Notes: generated by a model not told the origin, from the letters alone. A DNA stretch of 64,000 nucleotides from Sphingopyxis sp. DBS4 (GCF_024628865.1 NZ_CP102384.1:1065001-1129000), one strand, 5' to 3'. Shown: positions 8,828-17,114, counted from the stretch's first letter. Translations and numbers: made by a program.

Positions 8828-9973
8828 ATGACGAAAACTGGTCCGCTTGCAGGCCTCAAAATACTCGAAATTGCGGGCATCGGCCCGGCGCCGTTTTGCG
8901 GAATGCTGTTGGCCGACCTTGGCGCCGATGTCGTCGTCATTGAACGCGTAAGCCCTAACTCCGAAAATATCGATCTTGGCAGCGGCGCCATTGTGAACCG
9001 CGGGAAACGTGTAATTGCCTTGGATCTGAAGTCCCCCGAAGGCGTCGCGCATGTCCTGGATCTCGTCCAAAGGGGCGATGTACTGATCGAAGGCATGCGG
9101 CCTGGGGTGATGGAGAGGCTCGGCCTTGGTCCCGAGGTTTGCCTAGCGCGTAACCCCCGCCTTGTATTCGGTCGCATGACGGGTTGGGGGCAGCAGGGAC
9201 CTCTCGCCCAAGCGGCCGGCCATGACATCAACTATATCGCGCTGTCAGGAGCCCTTTGGTATGCTGGGCATCCTGGTGAACCGCCAATGGCGCCGCCAAG
9301 CCTGGTAGGCGATATTGGGGGTGGAGCGCTTTATTTGGCCATCGGCGTCCTCGCAGCGGCAATGCACGCCCGGGATACCGGGAATGGGCAAGTGGTTGAC
9401 GCCGCGATCGTCGATGGGAGCGCTCACATGATGAACTTGCTCCTGAGCCTGAAGGCCGCCGGCCAGGTTGCCAGCATACGCGGCTGCAGCATCCTTGACG
9501 GCCCTCACTGGTACTCGACCTATCGGTGCGCCGACGGGAATTTCATCTCAGTCGGATCACTCGAGCCCAAGTTCTATGCGCTGCTTTGCAAAAAGCTGGG
9601 GTTGGCCGGCGATAGCAGTTTTGACGACGGCTATGATCGTGATGCCTGGCCCGAGCTCAAGCAGCGTTTTAGCGAGATATTCGCCATGCGGACACGGGAA
9701 GAATGGCGCGCACTGCTGGAAGGCAGCGATGCCTGCTTTGCCCCCGTGCTTGATCCGGACGAAGCGGCGCGCCATCCTCATATGGCAGCGCGAGGCGTCT
9801 ATCGGGAGATCGACAATATCCTTCAGGCAATGCCGGCGCCACGTTTTTCGGGCTCGTCACTACCGATCCCCGGACCGATCCCGCTGCATCATGAAGATCC
9901 GAGTACAATTCGGCGGGGCTGGAGCAAACCGGACCGCTGCGGGATTACCGCCAGAACCGACTGTTGCGAGTAG
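8828..9973 (+). CDS. Alpha-methylacyl-CoA racemase-like CoA-transferase-superfamily protein
   Basis: 381 residues of the CaiB/BaiF class III CoA-transferase fold. The residues match the racemase branch rather than a formyl- or carnitine-CoA transferase: GHDINYIALSG contains H132, LVGDIGGG contains D162 and SLEPKFY contains E246, corresponding to the His/Asp/Glu set of the mycobacterial racemase. The enzyme would invert the 2-methyl stereocentre of an acyl-CoA so that beta-oxidation can continue. With the nearby thiolase, dehydrogenase and MFE-2-like SDR it points to a methyl-branched substrate such as a steroid or isoprenoid side chain. Divergent from the LysR gene. Confidence 0.85.
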   Translation: MTKTGPLAGLKILEIAGIGPAPFCGMLLADLGADVVVIERVSPNSENIDLGSGAIVNRGKRVIALDLKSPEGVAHVLDLVQRGDVLIEGMRPGVMERLGLGPEVCLARNPRLVFGRMTGWGQQGPLAQAAGHDINYIALSGALWYAGHPGEPPMAPPSLVGDIGGGALYLAIGVLAAAMHARDTGNGQVVDAAIVDGSAHMMNLLLSLKAAGQVASIRGCSILDGPHWYSTYRCADGNFISVGSLEPKFYALLCKKLGLAGDSSFDDGYDRDAWPELKQRFSEIFAMRTREEWRALLEGSDACFAPVLDPDEAARHPHMAARGVYREIDNILQAMPAPRFSGSSLPIPGPIPLHHEDPSTIRRGWSKPDRCGITARTDCCE

Positions 9974-10455
9974 TCGGTTGGCATGGTGGGCGGCCAGCGG
10001 CCCGACACGAACGGTGATTTCATAACTATGAACCAATGCGACGCTCCGCTTCGCTGCATTCAAATCAAAGGAGACAACGACACACAGGCACGTCAAACTA
10101 TCCGATGATTCCTGTACGCCACGCCGGAACGGCGATTGCGGACGTGTCCACGGGACGTTGTTCGCATCGTGATTCGCTCGGCGCTTGAAATCAATGCTCG
10201 CCCCGGATGTGACGACGCCGATGGGATTTCCACTGCGGCGGCCACGGCCAATGTCCTGGCGTGAGGGCTTCGGTCATCGACCGATTCGACCGTCCGAATG
10301 CGGTCTTTTGGCGCGCCTGAGAATCCGCATCAGAGTTGAGTGCGCGTTGTTCGGGAATCTCATTTAAATATTTGTAAAAACGTAATAATATAGATAATAA
10401 CTCCAACCTGTATCCAGTGTGGAGTAATGGTCGCAGGGCGTGAACTTACGCCCTT
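9974..10455. other. Intergenic stretch at the catabolic cluster / ICE backbone junction
   Basis: About 480 bp without a convincing gene; all frames have frequent stops and the small open frames show no family features. The last 100 bp become AT-rich (around 10365-10410) and probably contain the promoter of the XRE gene at 10456. No tRNA-like sequence or clear insertion-sequence end was found here. Confidence 0.5.
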
Positions 10456-10782
10456 ATGGATGCGTCGAAGTCCTTCAGTTTGAATCTCAGGAAATTGCGG
10501 CTTGCGATGCGCATCACGCAAGAAGCGCTCGCCCATGATGCGGGCACGAGCAGCTCTTATCTGAGTGCGATCGAAAATGGCCGGTCGAGCCCGACGCTGA
10601 AAGCAATGGAGCGGCTCGCGAAGGCACTCGGCGTCAATGCCGTCTATCTCTTGTCCGGCCGGATATCGATCTCGATCGTTTCGGACGACGAACTGGAAAT
10701 CGGCGCGATACTGGCGCGCCCGGCGGTGACGCTCCGGCGCCATCCGCACAAGCCGACGGGGCGGCCGAGCAAGACCAAGTAA
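10456..10782 (+). CDS. XRE-family HTH regulator
   Basis: 108 residues. Residues about 8-65 form a Cro/C1-type helix-turn-helix: LRKLRLAMRITQEALAHDAG and SSSYLSAIENGRSSPTLKAMERLAKALG (each shown in part). The C-terminal 35 residues are basic and unassigned. It is the first gene of the regulatory block and lies 86 bp before the LuxR gene. In symbiosis-island ICEs, small XRE-like proteins tune the quorum-sensing switch that controls excision, so a similar role is plausible here, but that is by position only. Confidence 0.8.
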   Translation: MDASKSFSLNLRKLRLAMRITQEALAHDAGTSSSYLSAIENGRSSPTLKAMERLAKALGVNAVYLLSGRISISIVSDDELEIGAILARPAVTLRRHPHKPTGRPSKTK

Positions 10783-10868
10783 ATCATCGGGGGCTGCACG
10801 CGCGTGGGCTGGAACCACGCGCCCGATAGACGCGCCCGCAACGCGCGCGTCGAAAGGAGTGCCCCTCG

Positions 10869-11615
10869 GTGCCGTTTCGCGACCTCGATGCCTATATTAA
10901 GCAGGCCAGGCGCGCGAACAGTGATCGCGAGCTGTTCAGTTGCAGCGAGGCCGCCGCACGCCAGCTCGGCCTCCCATGGCTCGCGATCGTCCAGAGCATG
11001 GCCTTCTTTCAGCCCGGTGGGCGATATTTCCGCATGGACAATTTCCAGAGCTGGGGCGACGTTTTCGTCGCCGAAGGCTATTACCGCGACGATCCCGCCT
11101 TGCTCGCGGCGCGCTCGACAAGCCGGGCGTTCGGCTGGCACGAAATGGAGCGACTGCTGGGCGGCTTCACGCGGCGGCAGGCGCGCATCGTGCGCGAAGC
11201 CGCGCGTCATGGCCTGCGCAACGGCCTCACCGTTCCGATTGGCGTCGCCGGCGAGCCGCCCGGATGCTGTACGTTCGCAACGCGCGACGGGCAATTGCCG
11301 CCATCGCATATCTGCCGGATCGCGACGCTGATGGCGAGCGAGGCTTTTACCGAGGCGCGGCGCTTGCACGGCTTTCCGGCGCGCCGCCTGGAATTGCCCC
11401 ATCTCAGCCCAAAGCGGCTCGAATGCTTTCGCTTGGCGGCGATGGGCAAGAGCGACGTCGAGATCGGGATCATGATGCACATCGCGCCAACGACCGTGCG
11501 CACCTACATGCGCGACCTGCGCGAGCATTTCGGCATCTATTCCCGCGCGCAGCTCCCGGCGATCGCGCTCGCCTGCGGGATCGTCTGCATCGAGGAGATC
11601 GTCCCGCGCTTCTGA
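10869..11615 (+). CDS. LuxR-type quorum-sensing regulator
   Basis: 248 residues starting at a GTG preceded by AAAGGAG at 10853-10859. The N-terminal autoinducer-binding domain shows the usual aromatic and acidic pattern (SWGDVFVAEGYYRDDP, residues about 60-75). The C-terminal LuxR helix-turn-helix is at about 180-240 (LSPKRLECFRLAAMGKSDVE, PTTVRTYMRDL). It should bind the acyl-homoserine lactone made by the adjacent LuxI-type synthase and act as a transcription factor. The immediate neighbourhood suggests that it controls ICE transfer or excision genes. Confidence 0.9.
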   Translation: MPFRDLDAYIKQARRANSDRELFSCSEAAARQLGLPWLAIVQSMAFFQPGGRYFRMDNFQSWGDVFVAEGYYRDDPALLAARSTSRAFGWHEMERLLGGFTRRQARIVREAARHGLRNGLTVPIGVAGEPPGCCTFATRDGQLPPSHICRIATLMASEAFTEARRLHGFPARRLELPHLSPKRLECFRLAAMGKSDVEIGIMMHIAPTTVRTYMRDLREHFGIYSRAQLPAIALACGIVCIEEIVPRF

Positions 11616-11679
11616 GTAGGATCGCCGCATCCTCAATATTGACGACTGTTTGAACTCCGCATCTCTGCTCCTTTTGCGA

Positions 11680-11696
11680 CCGTTCACGTTGAACGG
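11680..11696. promoter_or_regulatory. Perfect palindrome overlapping the ribosome-binding region of luxI
   Basis: CCGTTCACGTTGAACGG is a perfect 7-bp inverted repeat around CGT, ending 11 bp before the luxI ATG; the last GG belongs to the GGGAG ribosome site. In DNA it could be a LuxR-type or other operator; in RNA it would form a hairpin that hides the ribosome site. It is closer to the start codon than a usual lux box. Confidence 0.6.
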
Positions 11697-11707
11697 GAGC
11701 TACTGCT

Positions 11708-12322
11708 ATGATCCATATTGTCCAAGGGTGCTCGCTTACCGATGCGCGCGCCGCCTCGATGTTCGAGGACCGCAAGACCCTGTTCGTCGATCTGCTGGGC
11801 TGGGATGTTCCGGTCGTCGGCGGCCGCTATGAAATCGACAGCTATGACGGCGACAAGGCGGTCTATCTGATCGCCACCGACGATGGCTGCATTCACCAGG
11901 GGTCGATGCGGCTGCTATCGACAGAGGGCGCGCATCTGCTCGCCGATCGTTTCGCGTCGCTCTGCGAGTGCGATGCGCCCCGGGGGGAGCAGGTTCGCGA
12001 GATTACGCGACTTTGCCTGCCGCAACGATTGGGCGCCCCCGGACGCCTGCGTGTCCGCAACCGGCTCATCTCGGCGATGGTCGATCATGCGCTCGGCAGC
12101 GGAATCACCATGCTAACCGGCGTCGTGACCGCTGCTTTTCGCGAGGAGGTTTTGGCGATGGGCTGGCGCGCAGCGCCGCTCGGCCCCGCGCGCCGCATCG
12201 ATGGCGCGTTCCTTGGAGCGTTCCGCATCGAGATCTGCGCCGGTACGCCTGCGCTGCTGGCGTCGAACGGCATCTATGTGCCGGGTGCGATCACTCCCGA
12301 TGCGGCGGCAAGAGCCGCGTGA
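11708..12322 (+). CDS. luxI: Acyl-homoserine-lactone synthase, LuxI family
   Basis: 204 residues. All key LuxI residues are visible: R22, F26, W32, E42, D44, D47, R68, F82, E98 and R101, in FEDRKTLFVDLLGWDVP, YEIDSYD, GSMRLL and REITRLCLP. The enzyme makes an N-acyl-homoserine lactone from S-adenosylmethionine and an acyl carrier; the acyl chain cannot be read from sequence. It follows the LuxR gene by 92 bp, with a strong palindrome just before the start codon. The next gene, a PhyH-type dioxygenase, begins almost at its stop codon, so the two are probably co-transcribed. Confidence 0.92.
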   Translation: MIHIVQGCSLTDARAASMFEDRKTLFVDLLGWDVPVVGGRYEIDSYDGDKAVYLIATDDGCIHQGSMRLLSTEGAHLLADRFASLCECDAPRGEQVREITRLCLPQRLGAPGRLRVRNRLISAMVDHALGSGITMLTGVVTAAFREEVLAMGWRAAPLGPARRIDGAFLGAFRIEICAGTPALLASNGIYVPGAITPDAAARAA

Positions 12323-12333
12323 AGGGAATGGCG

Positions 12334-13209
12334 ATGCACGACCCCGCCCGCCTAGCCGCGATGCTGCTCGCCGACGGTTATGTCATTGTCGATAACGCCG
12401 TGCCGACCGAGCTAATCACCGCGCTCGAAGCCGAACTCGCACCGCGCTTCGTCGCCACGCCCTTTTGCGAAGGCGGATTCTACGGAGCCCGCACCAAGCG
12501 CTTTGGCGCGTTGTTGCGGCGTTCACGGCATATCGCCGGCCTTGTGCTGCACCCGATCATCTGCGGTATCGCCGAAACGGTGCTCGGGGAATGGTGCGAT
12601 CGTATCGTTCTCAACCTCACCCAGGCGATCGAAATCCATCCCGGCGCGCTCGCGCAGGTGCCGCACCGCGACCAGGATCTCTGGGGCGGCGTCAAGACCG
12701 GGATGCACTATCAGATCAACGTCATCTGGCCGATCGATCCGTTCACGCTGGAGAGTGGCGCGACGCTGGTCTGGCCGGGCAGCCATCACGATGCGGCATC
12801 GCAACCGGGCGATGCACGTCCGGTCGCCGCCGAAATGCCACCCGGCTCCGCGCTGCTGTTCCTCGGATCGATCCTGCATGGTGCCGGCGCTAACCAGTCC
12901 GATCATGTGCGCCGCGCGGTCATCACCTCCTATTGCCTCGGATGGCTGCGGACGTTCGAGAATCAGTATCTCGTCTACCCGCCCGCCATCGCTCGAGCGT
13001 TCGATCCCGATCTGGCCGCGCTCATCGGCTATGCCCAGCATCGCCCCAATCTCGGTAATGTCGAAGGCCAGTGCCCATCGGTGCTGCTTTACCGCGACGA
13101 TATTGACGGCCTCCCGGCGATCGACGCGCTGCTTCCCGGTCAGGCGGACATGTTGGACGCCTACGTCGCGGATCAGGAAGCGGCGCGTGCGGGCCTGATC
13201 GGCGGGTAA
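12334..13209 (+). CDS. Phytanoyl-CoA dioxygenase (PhyH) family protein
   Basis: 291 residues from the ATG at 12334, which has an AGGG about 7 nt upstream; GTG 12319 (overlapping the luxI stop) and ATG 12328 are alternatives. The Fe(II)/2-oxoglutarate site is intact: H111-x-D113 in PHRDQD, distal H182 in SILHGAG, and R193/R194 for the co-substrate. The fold would hydroxylate a small lipophilic substrate using iron, oxygen and 2-oxoglutarate. Its tight coupling to luxI suggests that it modifies or inactivates the signal or its precursor, but the substrate is unknown and a role in ICE control is inference. Confidence 0.85.
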   Translation: MHDPARLAAMLLADGYVIVDNAVPTELITALEAELAPRFVATPFCEGGFYGARTKRFGALLRRSRHIAGLVLHPIICGIAETVLGEWCDRIVLNLTQAIEIHPGALAQVPHRDQDLWGGVKTGMHYQINVIWPIDPFTLESGATLVWPGSHHDAASQPGDARPVAAEMPPGSALLFLGSILHGAGANQSDHVRRAVITSYCLGWLRTFENQYLVYPPAIARAFDPDLAALIGYAQHRPNLGNVEGQCPSVLLYRDDIDGLPAIDALLPGQADMLDAYVADQEAARAGLIGG

Positions 13210-13239
13210 CGCGGGTTCGTCGGACTAGACGCTGCATCC

Positions 13240-13548
13240 ATGACACACGATCCGAACGACAAAGCAGGCGGCGGCGCACGAACACCGACCGAGGTGGCGC
13301 CGCCCGCTGTGAACGGTGGAGCTGTATCTTCGACCGCGGAGCGCGCCCGGCGGGCACGCGAACATTGCCCGTTCCTGACAACCAAGCAGGCCGCGTTCCA
13401 TCTCGGCCTCGCAGCGGACACGCTCAAGAAGATGCGCCGCGAGCGGCGCGGTCCGTGCTGCCGGAAACACGGCACCGTCTGGCGCTACCATATCGACGAT
13501 ATCGAGGCCTGGTCGCGCGCGAACATGCGGGATGGCGGAAATGGCTAG
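13240..13548 (+). CDS. Excisionase-like (RdfS/AlpA-type) HTH DNA-binding protein
   Basis: 102 residues. A low-complexity N-terminal third is followed by a winged-helix excisionase-type domain: FLTTKQAAFHLGLAADTLKKM, then RRGPCCRKHGTVWRYHIDDIEAWSRANM (in parts). This is the layout of recombination-directionality factors and AlpA-like proteins. In symbiosis-island ICEs the excisionase gene rdfS sits directly upstream of traF, exactly as here, so it is a good candidate for the ICE directionality factor. It overlaps the traF start by 17 bp, indicating translational coupling. Immediately upstream is the quorum-sensing block. Confidence 0.75.
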   Translation: MTHDPNDKAGGGARTPTEVAPPAVNGGAVSSTAERARRAREHCPFLTTKQAAFHLGLAADTLKKMRRERRGPCCRKHGTVWRYHIDDIEAWSRANMRDGGNG

Positions 13549-14062
13549 GCTGTTACCCTCCCGTCTGCCGGTTCGGGCCTCCGTGCTGATCAGTGTTGGC
13601 GTCGCCGCGCTGACGGCGACGATCGCGCTGCCCCCGACGCCGCGGCTGGTCTGGAACGTGTCGGCCAGCGCGCCGATCGGCCTCTATGCCGTTGGCGGCC
13701 GTCACGACATCGCGGCTGGCGACATGGTGCTGGCCCGCGTGCCCGACCGCTGGCGCCGGCTCGCCGCCGAGCGGCGCTACATTCCGATCAACGTCCCTTT
13801 GGTGAAGCGCGTCGCGGCCGTGCCCGGCGACCGCGTTTGCGCCCGTGGTCGCGATATCTCCGTAAATGGCCGCCCAGTCACTGATCGCCGCGAAGCTGAC
13901 GGCCGCGGGCGGCCGATGCCGCGGTGGAGCGGATGTGTGACACTGAGAACCGGTGCGCTGTTCCTCCTGATGGACAGCCCGGATTCGTTCGACGGGCGTT
14001 ATTTCGGACCGACATCGCGCGGCGACGTCATCGGCGAGGCGCGGCTGTTGTGGCTGGGCTGA
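13532..14062 (+). CDS. traF: TraF, S26-family conjugal-transfer signal peptidase
   Basis: 176 residues with one N-terminal membrane segment (about 14-35) followed by a periplasmic peptidase domain. The catalytic serine is S46 in SASAPIGLY and the general-base lysine is K92 in VPLVKRVAAVPGD, as in TraF of RP4, where the enzyme processes and cyclises TrbC pilin. TrbC is encoded at 32920, so the pair is complete. It overlaps the excisionase-like gene upstream and the transglycosylase downstream. An ATG at 13541 is an alternative start. Confidence 0.9.
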   Translation: MAEMARLLPSRLPVRASVLISVGVAALTATIALPPTPRLVWNVSASAPIGLYAVGGRHDIAAGDMVLARVPDRWRRLAAERRYIPINVPLVKRVAAVPGDRVCARGRDISVNGRPVTDRREADGRGRPMPRWSGCVTLRTGALFLLMDSPDSFDGRYFGPTSRGDVIGEARLLWLG

Positions 14063-14691
14063 GGGTCGCCATCACCGCCTTGGCGCTGCTAGCGGCGGCG
14101 CCGGCTGGCGCGCAGTCGGTCGTTCACTGGCGGCCTTATATCGAGGCAGCCTCGGCGCGTTTCGGCGTGCCGGTAGAATGGATCGAGCGCGTCATGCGCG
14201 CCGAGAGCGGCGGACGCACGATGCTGGACGGTCGCCCGATCACCAGCCACGCCGGCGCGATGGGGCTGATGCAGCTCATGCCCGGCACCTGGTCCGAAAT
14301 GCGCGCGCGGCTCGGGCTCGGGTCCGATCCACATAGCCCGCGCGACAACATATTGGCGGGGACGCTCTATCTTCGCCTGATGTATGACCGCTTCGGCTAT
14401 CCCGGTCTGTTCGCAGCCTATAATGCGGGACCGGCACGCTATGCCGAGCACGTGCGGACCGGCCGCGCGCTGCCCGGCGAGACCCGCGCCTATCTCGCGA
14501 GCGTCGCCGGAGTGCCCGTCAATTCCCAGTCGGCTGTCGCGGCCGCCAGTGCAACGCCGCGTACCGCCAATGCCATCTTCTTCGCGATCGGCGACCGGCC
14601 CCCTGCCGGCCGGAGCGAAGCCGGCGCGGCCACGCTGTTCGTCGTGCTACGCGCAGGGCCGCCCGAGACGGCTGCGCCAGGCCGTCCGTAG
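14050..14691 (+). CDS. Lytic transglycosylase of the conjugation system (VirB1-like)
   Basis: 213 residues from a GTG at 14050, which overlaps the traF stop and gives a clean signal peptide (AGLRVAITALALLAAAPAGAQ). The SLT domain follows: the catalytic glutamate is E52 in MRAESGG, then GAMGLMQLMPGTW and the C-terminal LFAAYNAGP. It cleaves peptidoglycan in the periplasm to open a path for the mating-pair apparatus. The C-terminal 70 residues are variable and unassigned. The TraF-VirB1 pairing is usual in this ICE family. Confidence 0.88.
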   Translation: MAGLRVAITALALLAAAPAGAQSVVHWRPYIEAASARFGVPVEWIERVMRAESGGRTMLDGRPITSHAGAMGLMQLMPGTWSEMRARLGLGSDPHSPRDNILAGTLYLRLMYDRFGYPGLFAAYNAGPARYAEHVRTGRALPGETRAYLASVAGVPVNSQSAVAAASATPRTANAIFFAIGDRPPAGRSEAGAATLFVVLRAGPPETAAPGRP

Positions 14692-14745
14692 TGAGCACCG
14701 ATCCGGGCTTCATGCGGATTCGTGTTTCTGCTATGTTCCGAGGCT

Positions 14746-15201
14746 ATGGAGTTGGTCGTCATGCTGCTCGGTCTGATCCTTTCCGCCACCGGCATCGTCC
14801 TCTTCGCCTGGGCGATGTTCCGGCTCGCCGTCTTCGCGCTCCCGGTCGGGCTGGGTGCGGCCACCTTTCTGTGGGCGGCGGGTGGCGAGCTGGGGCTGTT
14901 GCTCGGCCTGCTTCTCGGCCTCGTCGTCGGCGTCGCGGCCTTGCTGATCGGACGCATGCTCATCGCGTCACGGTTGCCGGTTCCAGTTCGCGGGGCGGTC
15001 GCTTTTCTCTTCGCTGTGCCCGCCGGGATCGCCGGCCACAGCGTCGTCTCCGGCCTGATGCATCTCGGCGGCGCGCGGCCGACCGCGACCGGCATCGCCG
15101 CGGCGGTCGGCGCGATCATCATCGCCAGTGCCGCCATGATGAGCCTGTTGCCCGCGATGACCGCTCGCACCGGTTCGCACGGATCCCCGCTGCACGGTTG
15201 A
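14746..15201 (+). CDS. Small multi-spanning membrane protein
   Basis: 151 residues from the ATG at 14746 (an earlier start at 14722 would add eight). It is almost entirely hydrophobic, with about five membrane segments rich in Gly, Ala and Leu, and a short polar C-terminus. I do not recognise a family. It follows the transglycosylase in the same direction within the ICE backbone and may be part of the mating apparatus or its control, but nothing in the sequence shows this. Confidence 0.6.
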   Translation: MELVVMLLGLILSATGIVLFAWAMFRLAVFALPVGLGAATFLWAAGGELGLLLGLLLGLVVGVAALLIGRMLIASRLPVPVRGAVAFLFAVPAGIAGHSVVSGLMHLGGARPTATGIAAAVGAIIIASAAMMSLLPAMTARTGSHGSPLHG

Positions 15202-15717
15202 TCCGCGGCGGGTCAGTCGGCCGAGTGCTCGCCTCCGCGTCACCGTCGCGTAAGGCGACCATGGCGAGAGTGCGTCAAGACGGCAGGGTCTGACCTGACG
15301 CATCCGGGTTTTTGGGCGCCTCGCGCCTGCGGCGCGACCGCCGCTCTATTCCGCTAGGCTCACATCCGTTCGCCAAGCTCCACCGGGCCACGCTTCGCGC
15401 GTCCCGGCCAAAGGTGATGATCGGACTGGCGGGATGCCGGAGCCTTGCTCCGGCCTGTCGTCGCCGCGCCTGACCGGCGCGGCGGCGTTTTTCGTTGGGC
15501 CTTCCCCTCGTCGCACGGGTGGACGGCGCTCCCTTCTGGGCCCGGCCCGGCGTCCCGCAAGCCGGCCCTCGACTGCGCTCGGGCTCGGCTCCTCCATTGC
15601 ATTGCGGCCCTGCGGGTGCGGACCGCCTTCTGGCCGCGCCCGGCAGGTCGCAGTTCGCCGCCCACCCCCGCTCCGGGGGAGGCCCTGGGGTTTTTGGGGC
15701 GGTGCAGGAGGATAGCC
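15202..15717. promoter_or_regulatory. Hairpin-rich leader upstream of ardC
   Basis: About 515 bp with no gene. It contains a perfect hairpin GCCGGAG-CCTTG-CTCCGGC at 15436-15454, an intrinsic terminator at 15462-15492, and then a G+C-rich block from about 15525 that resembles the block at 43475-43655 upstream of the sigma-like gene (shared pieces include CCCGGCGT, CCGCAA and GTGCGG-CCGCCTTC). Similar material precedes DUF736. Leading-region genes of conjugative elements can be driven by folded single-strand promoters; that is a possible but unproven explanation. Confidence 0.55.
15462..15492 (+). terminator. Intrinsic terminator-like hairpin with T-run
   Basis: CGCCGCGCC and GGCGCGGCG form a 9-bp stem with a TGACC-type loop, followed by GC and five T residues. 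It lies between the membrane-protein gene and ardC and would end the transfer-gene transcript coming from traF. Confidence 0.7.
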
Positions 15718-16695
15718 ATGCGCCAGAGCGGCAAGCATCGCGCGCGCGGAGAAGCTGGCAGGAGCCAGCCCCCGGCAGAGCGCGCCAATCTTTACGACGA
15801 GGTGACGAACCGGATCGTTGCCGAACTTGAGGCGGGCCGCGTTCCTTGGGTCCAGCCTTGGGGCCGCCCCAATGGTCAAGGCTTCTCCGCCGCCCCCGGC
15901 CTTCCGCGCAATGCGCTCACCAGCCGCAATTACAGCGGCGTCAACGTGCTCATTCTCTGGGGCGCGGTTATCGAGTGCGGTTATCCTTCGCAATCGTGGC
16001 TGACCTTCCGCCAAGCCCTTGAAGCAGGCGGCAACGTCCGCAAGGGCGAGCGCGGGACCACCGTTGTCTATGCCGACCGCTTCACCCCCGAGGCCGAGAA
16101 GGAACGCGCACGCCTGACCGGCGACGAGGCCCGCGCCGTGCCCTTCCTCAAACGCTTCACCGTGTTCAACGTCGCGCAATGCGAAGGCTTGCGCCCCGGC
16201 CTTGCCGCCGGCCCCGCGCCGCTCCCCGAACGCCAGATCGTGCCCGTCGCCGAAGCGGTTATTGCCGCATCGGGCGTCGATTTCCGCATCGGCGGCAACC
16301 GTGCCTTCTATGTACCCGCGCATGATTATGTGCAGGTTCCGCCGCAACCCGCGTTCTTCGAGCAGATCAACTATTATCGCACCGCGCTGCACGAACTGAC
16401 CCATTCGACCGGCCACGCCTCGCGCCTCGACCGCAAGATTCTCAACCCGTTCGGCAGCAAGGACTACGCCCGCGAGGAACTGGTCGCCGAAATGGGTAGC
16501 GCCTTCCTCTGCGCCGCGCTTGGCATCGAACCGACCGTGCGCCATGCCGATTATCTGGCATCATGGCTGGAGGTCTTGCGCGAGGACAATCGCGCCATCT
16601 TCTGCGCCGCGAGCGCGGCGAGCAAGGCCGCCGACTGGATAATGGCGCGCCATACCGAGGCCAGCGAAAGCGACGAGCGGAGGGCGGCGGCATGA
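15718..16695 (+). CDS. ardC: ArdC-like antirestriction protein
   Basis: 325 residues. The N-terminal half is the ArdC single-strand-DNA-binding domain (LYDEVTNRIVAELEAGRVPW, NYSGVNVLILW, WLTFRQALEAGGNVRKGERG) and the C-terminal half is a zincin-like domain with HELTHSTGH. ArdC proteins protect incoming conjugative DNA from restriction. The ATG at 15718 was chosen because AGGAG lies at 15706-15710 and the domain starts shortly after; the open frame upstream is leader sequence. It overlaps the next gene by ATGA. Confidence 0.9.
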   Translation: MRQSGKHRARGEAGRSQPPAERANLYDEVTNRIVAELEAGRVPWVQPWGRPNGQGFSAAPGLPRNALTSRNYSGVNVLILWGAVIECGYPSQSWLTFRQALEAGGNVRKGERGTTVVYADRFTPEAEKERARLTGDEARAVPFLKRFTVFNVAQCEGLRPGLAAGPAPLPERQIVPVAEAVIAASGVDFRIGGNRAFYVPAHDYVQVPPQPAFFEQINYYRTALHELTHSTGHASRLDRKILNPFGSKDYAREELVAEMGSAFLCAALGIEPTVRHADYLASWLEVLREDNRAIFCAASAASKAADWIMARHTEASESDERRAAA

Positions 16696-17114
16696 TCCTG
16701 CTGACCCCCGAACTGCGCTTCGCGCTGCGCGCGAACGACTTGGCCCGCTGCGCCGCCGCGCGCGATGGCGCGCCAGAACCCGATCCCGTTCCGCTGGTCA
16801 AATTCTTCAATCCCTTGGGCGCGGCAACATGGCTCGCGACCGAGCTTTACGATGATGACGACACGCTGTTCGGCCTTGCCGACTTGGGGTTCGGCTTTCC
16901 CGAACTCGGCACATTCAGCCTGTCCGAAATGGCGAGCGTCCGCTTGCCCTTCGGCCTGTTCATCGAGCGCGACGAGCATTTCGAACCGTTCGCCCCGCTC
17001 TCGACATGGGCCGAGACCGCGCGGCGGGCGGGCGCGATCATCTTCGCTGAAACCGAACTTCGCCGCGCGGCCGACAGCCGCAACGGCAAGGAGCTTCCGC
17101 CCCGAGGCGGGTGA
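16692..17114 (+). CDS. DUF2958 family protein
   Basis: 140 residues, starting in the ATGA overlap with ardC. The sequence MILLTPELRFALRANDLARC and VKFFNPLGAATWLATELYDDDDTLFGLADLG matches the DUF2958 pattern found in plasmids and ICEs next to ardC and parB-like genes. The biochemical function is unknown. Acidic loops and lack of a signal peptide indicate a small cytoplasmic protein. Translational coupling to ardC suggests a role during establishment of incoming DNA. Confidence 0.8.
   Translation: MILLTPELRFALRANDLARCAAARDGAPEPDPVPLVKFFNPLGAATWLATELYDDDDTLFGLADLGFGFPELGTFSLSEMASVRLPFGLFIERDEHFEPFAPLSTWAETARRAGAIIFAETELRRAADSRNGKELPPRGG

Noticed and set aside
10191..10406. Small frames between the racemase and XRE genes
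   Set aside because: No domain, no ribosome site, and shifted composition; not supported as genes or as an IS remnant.
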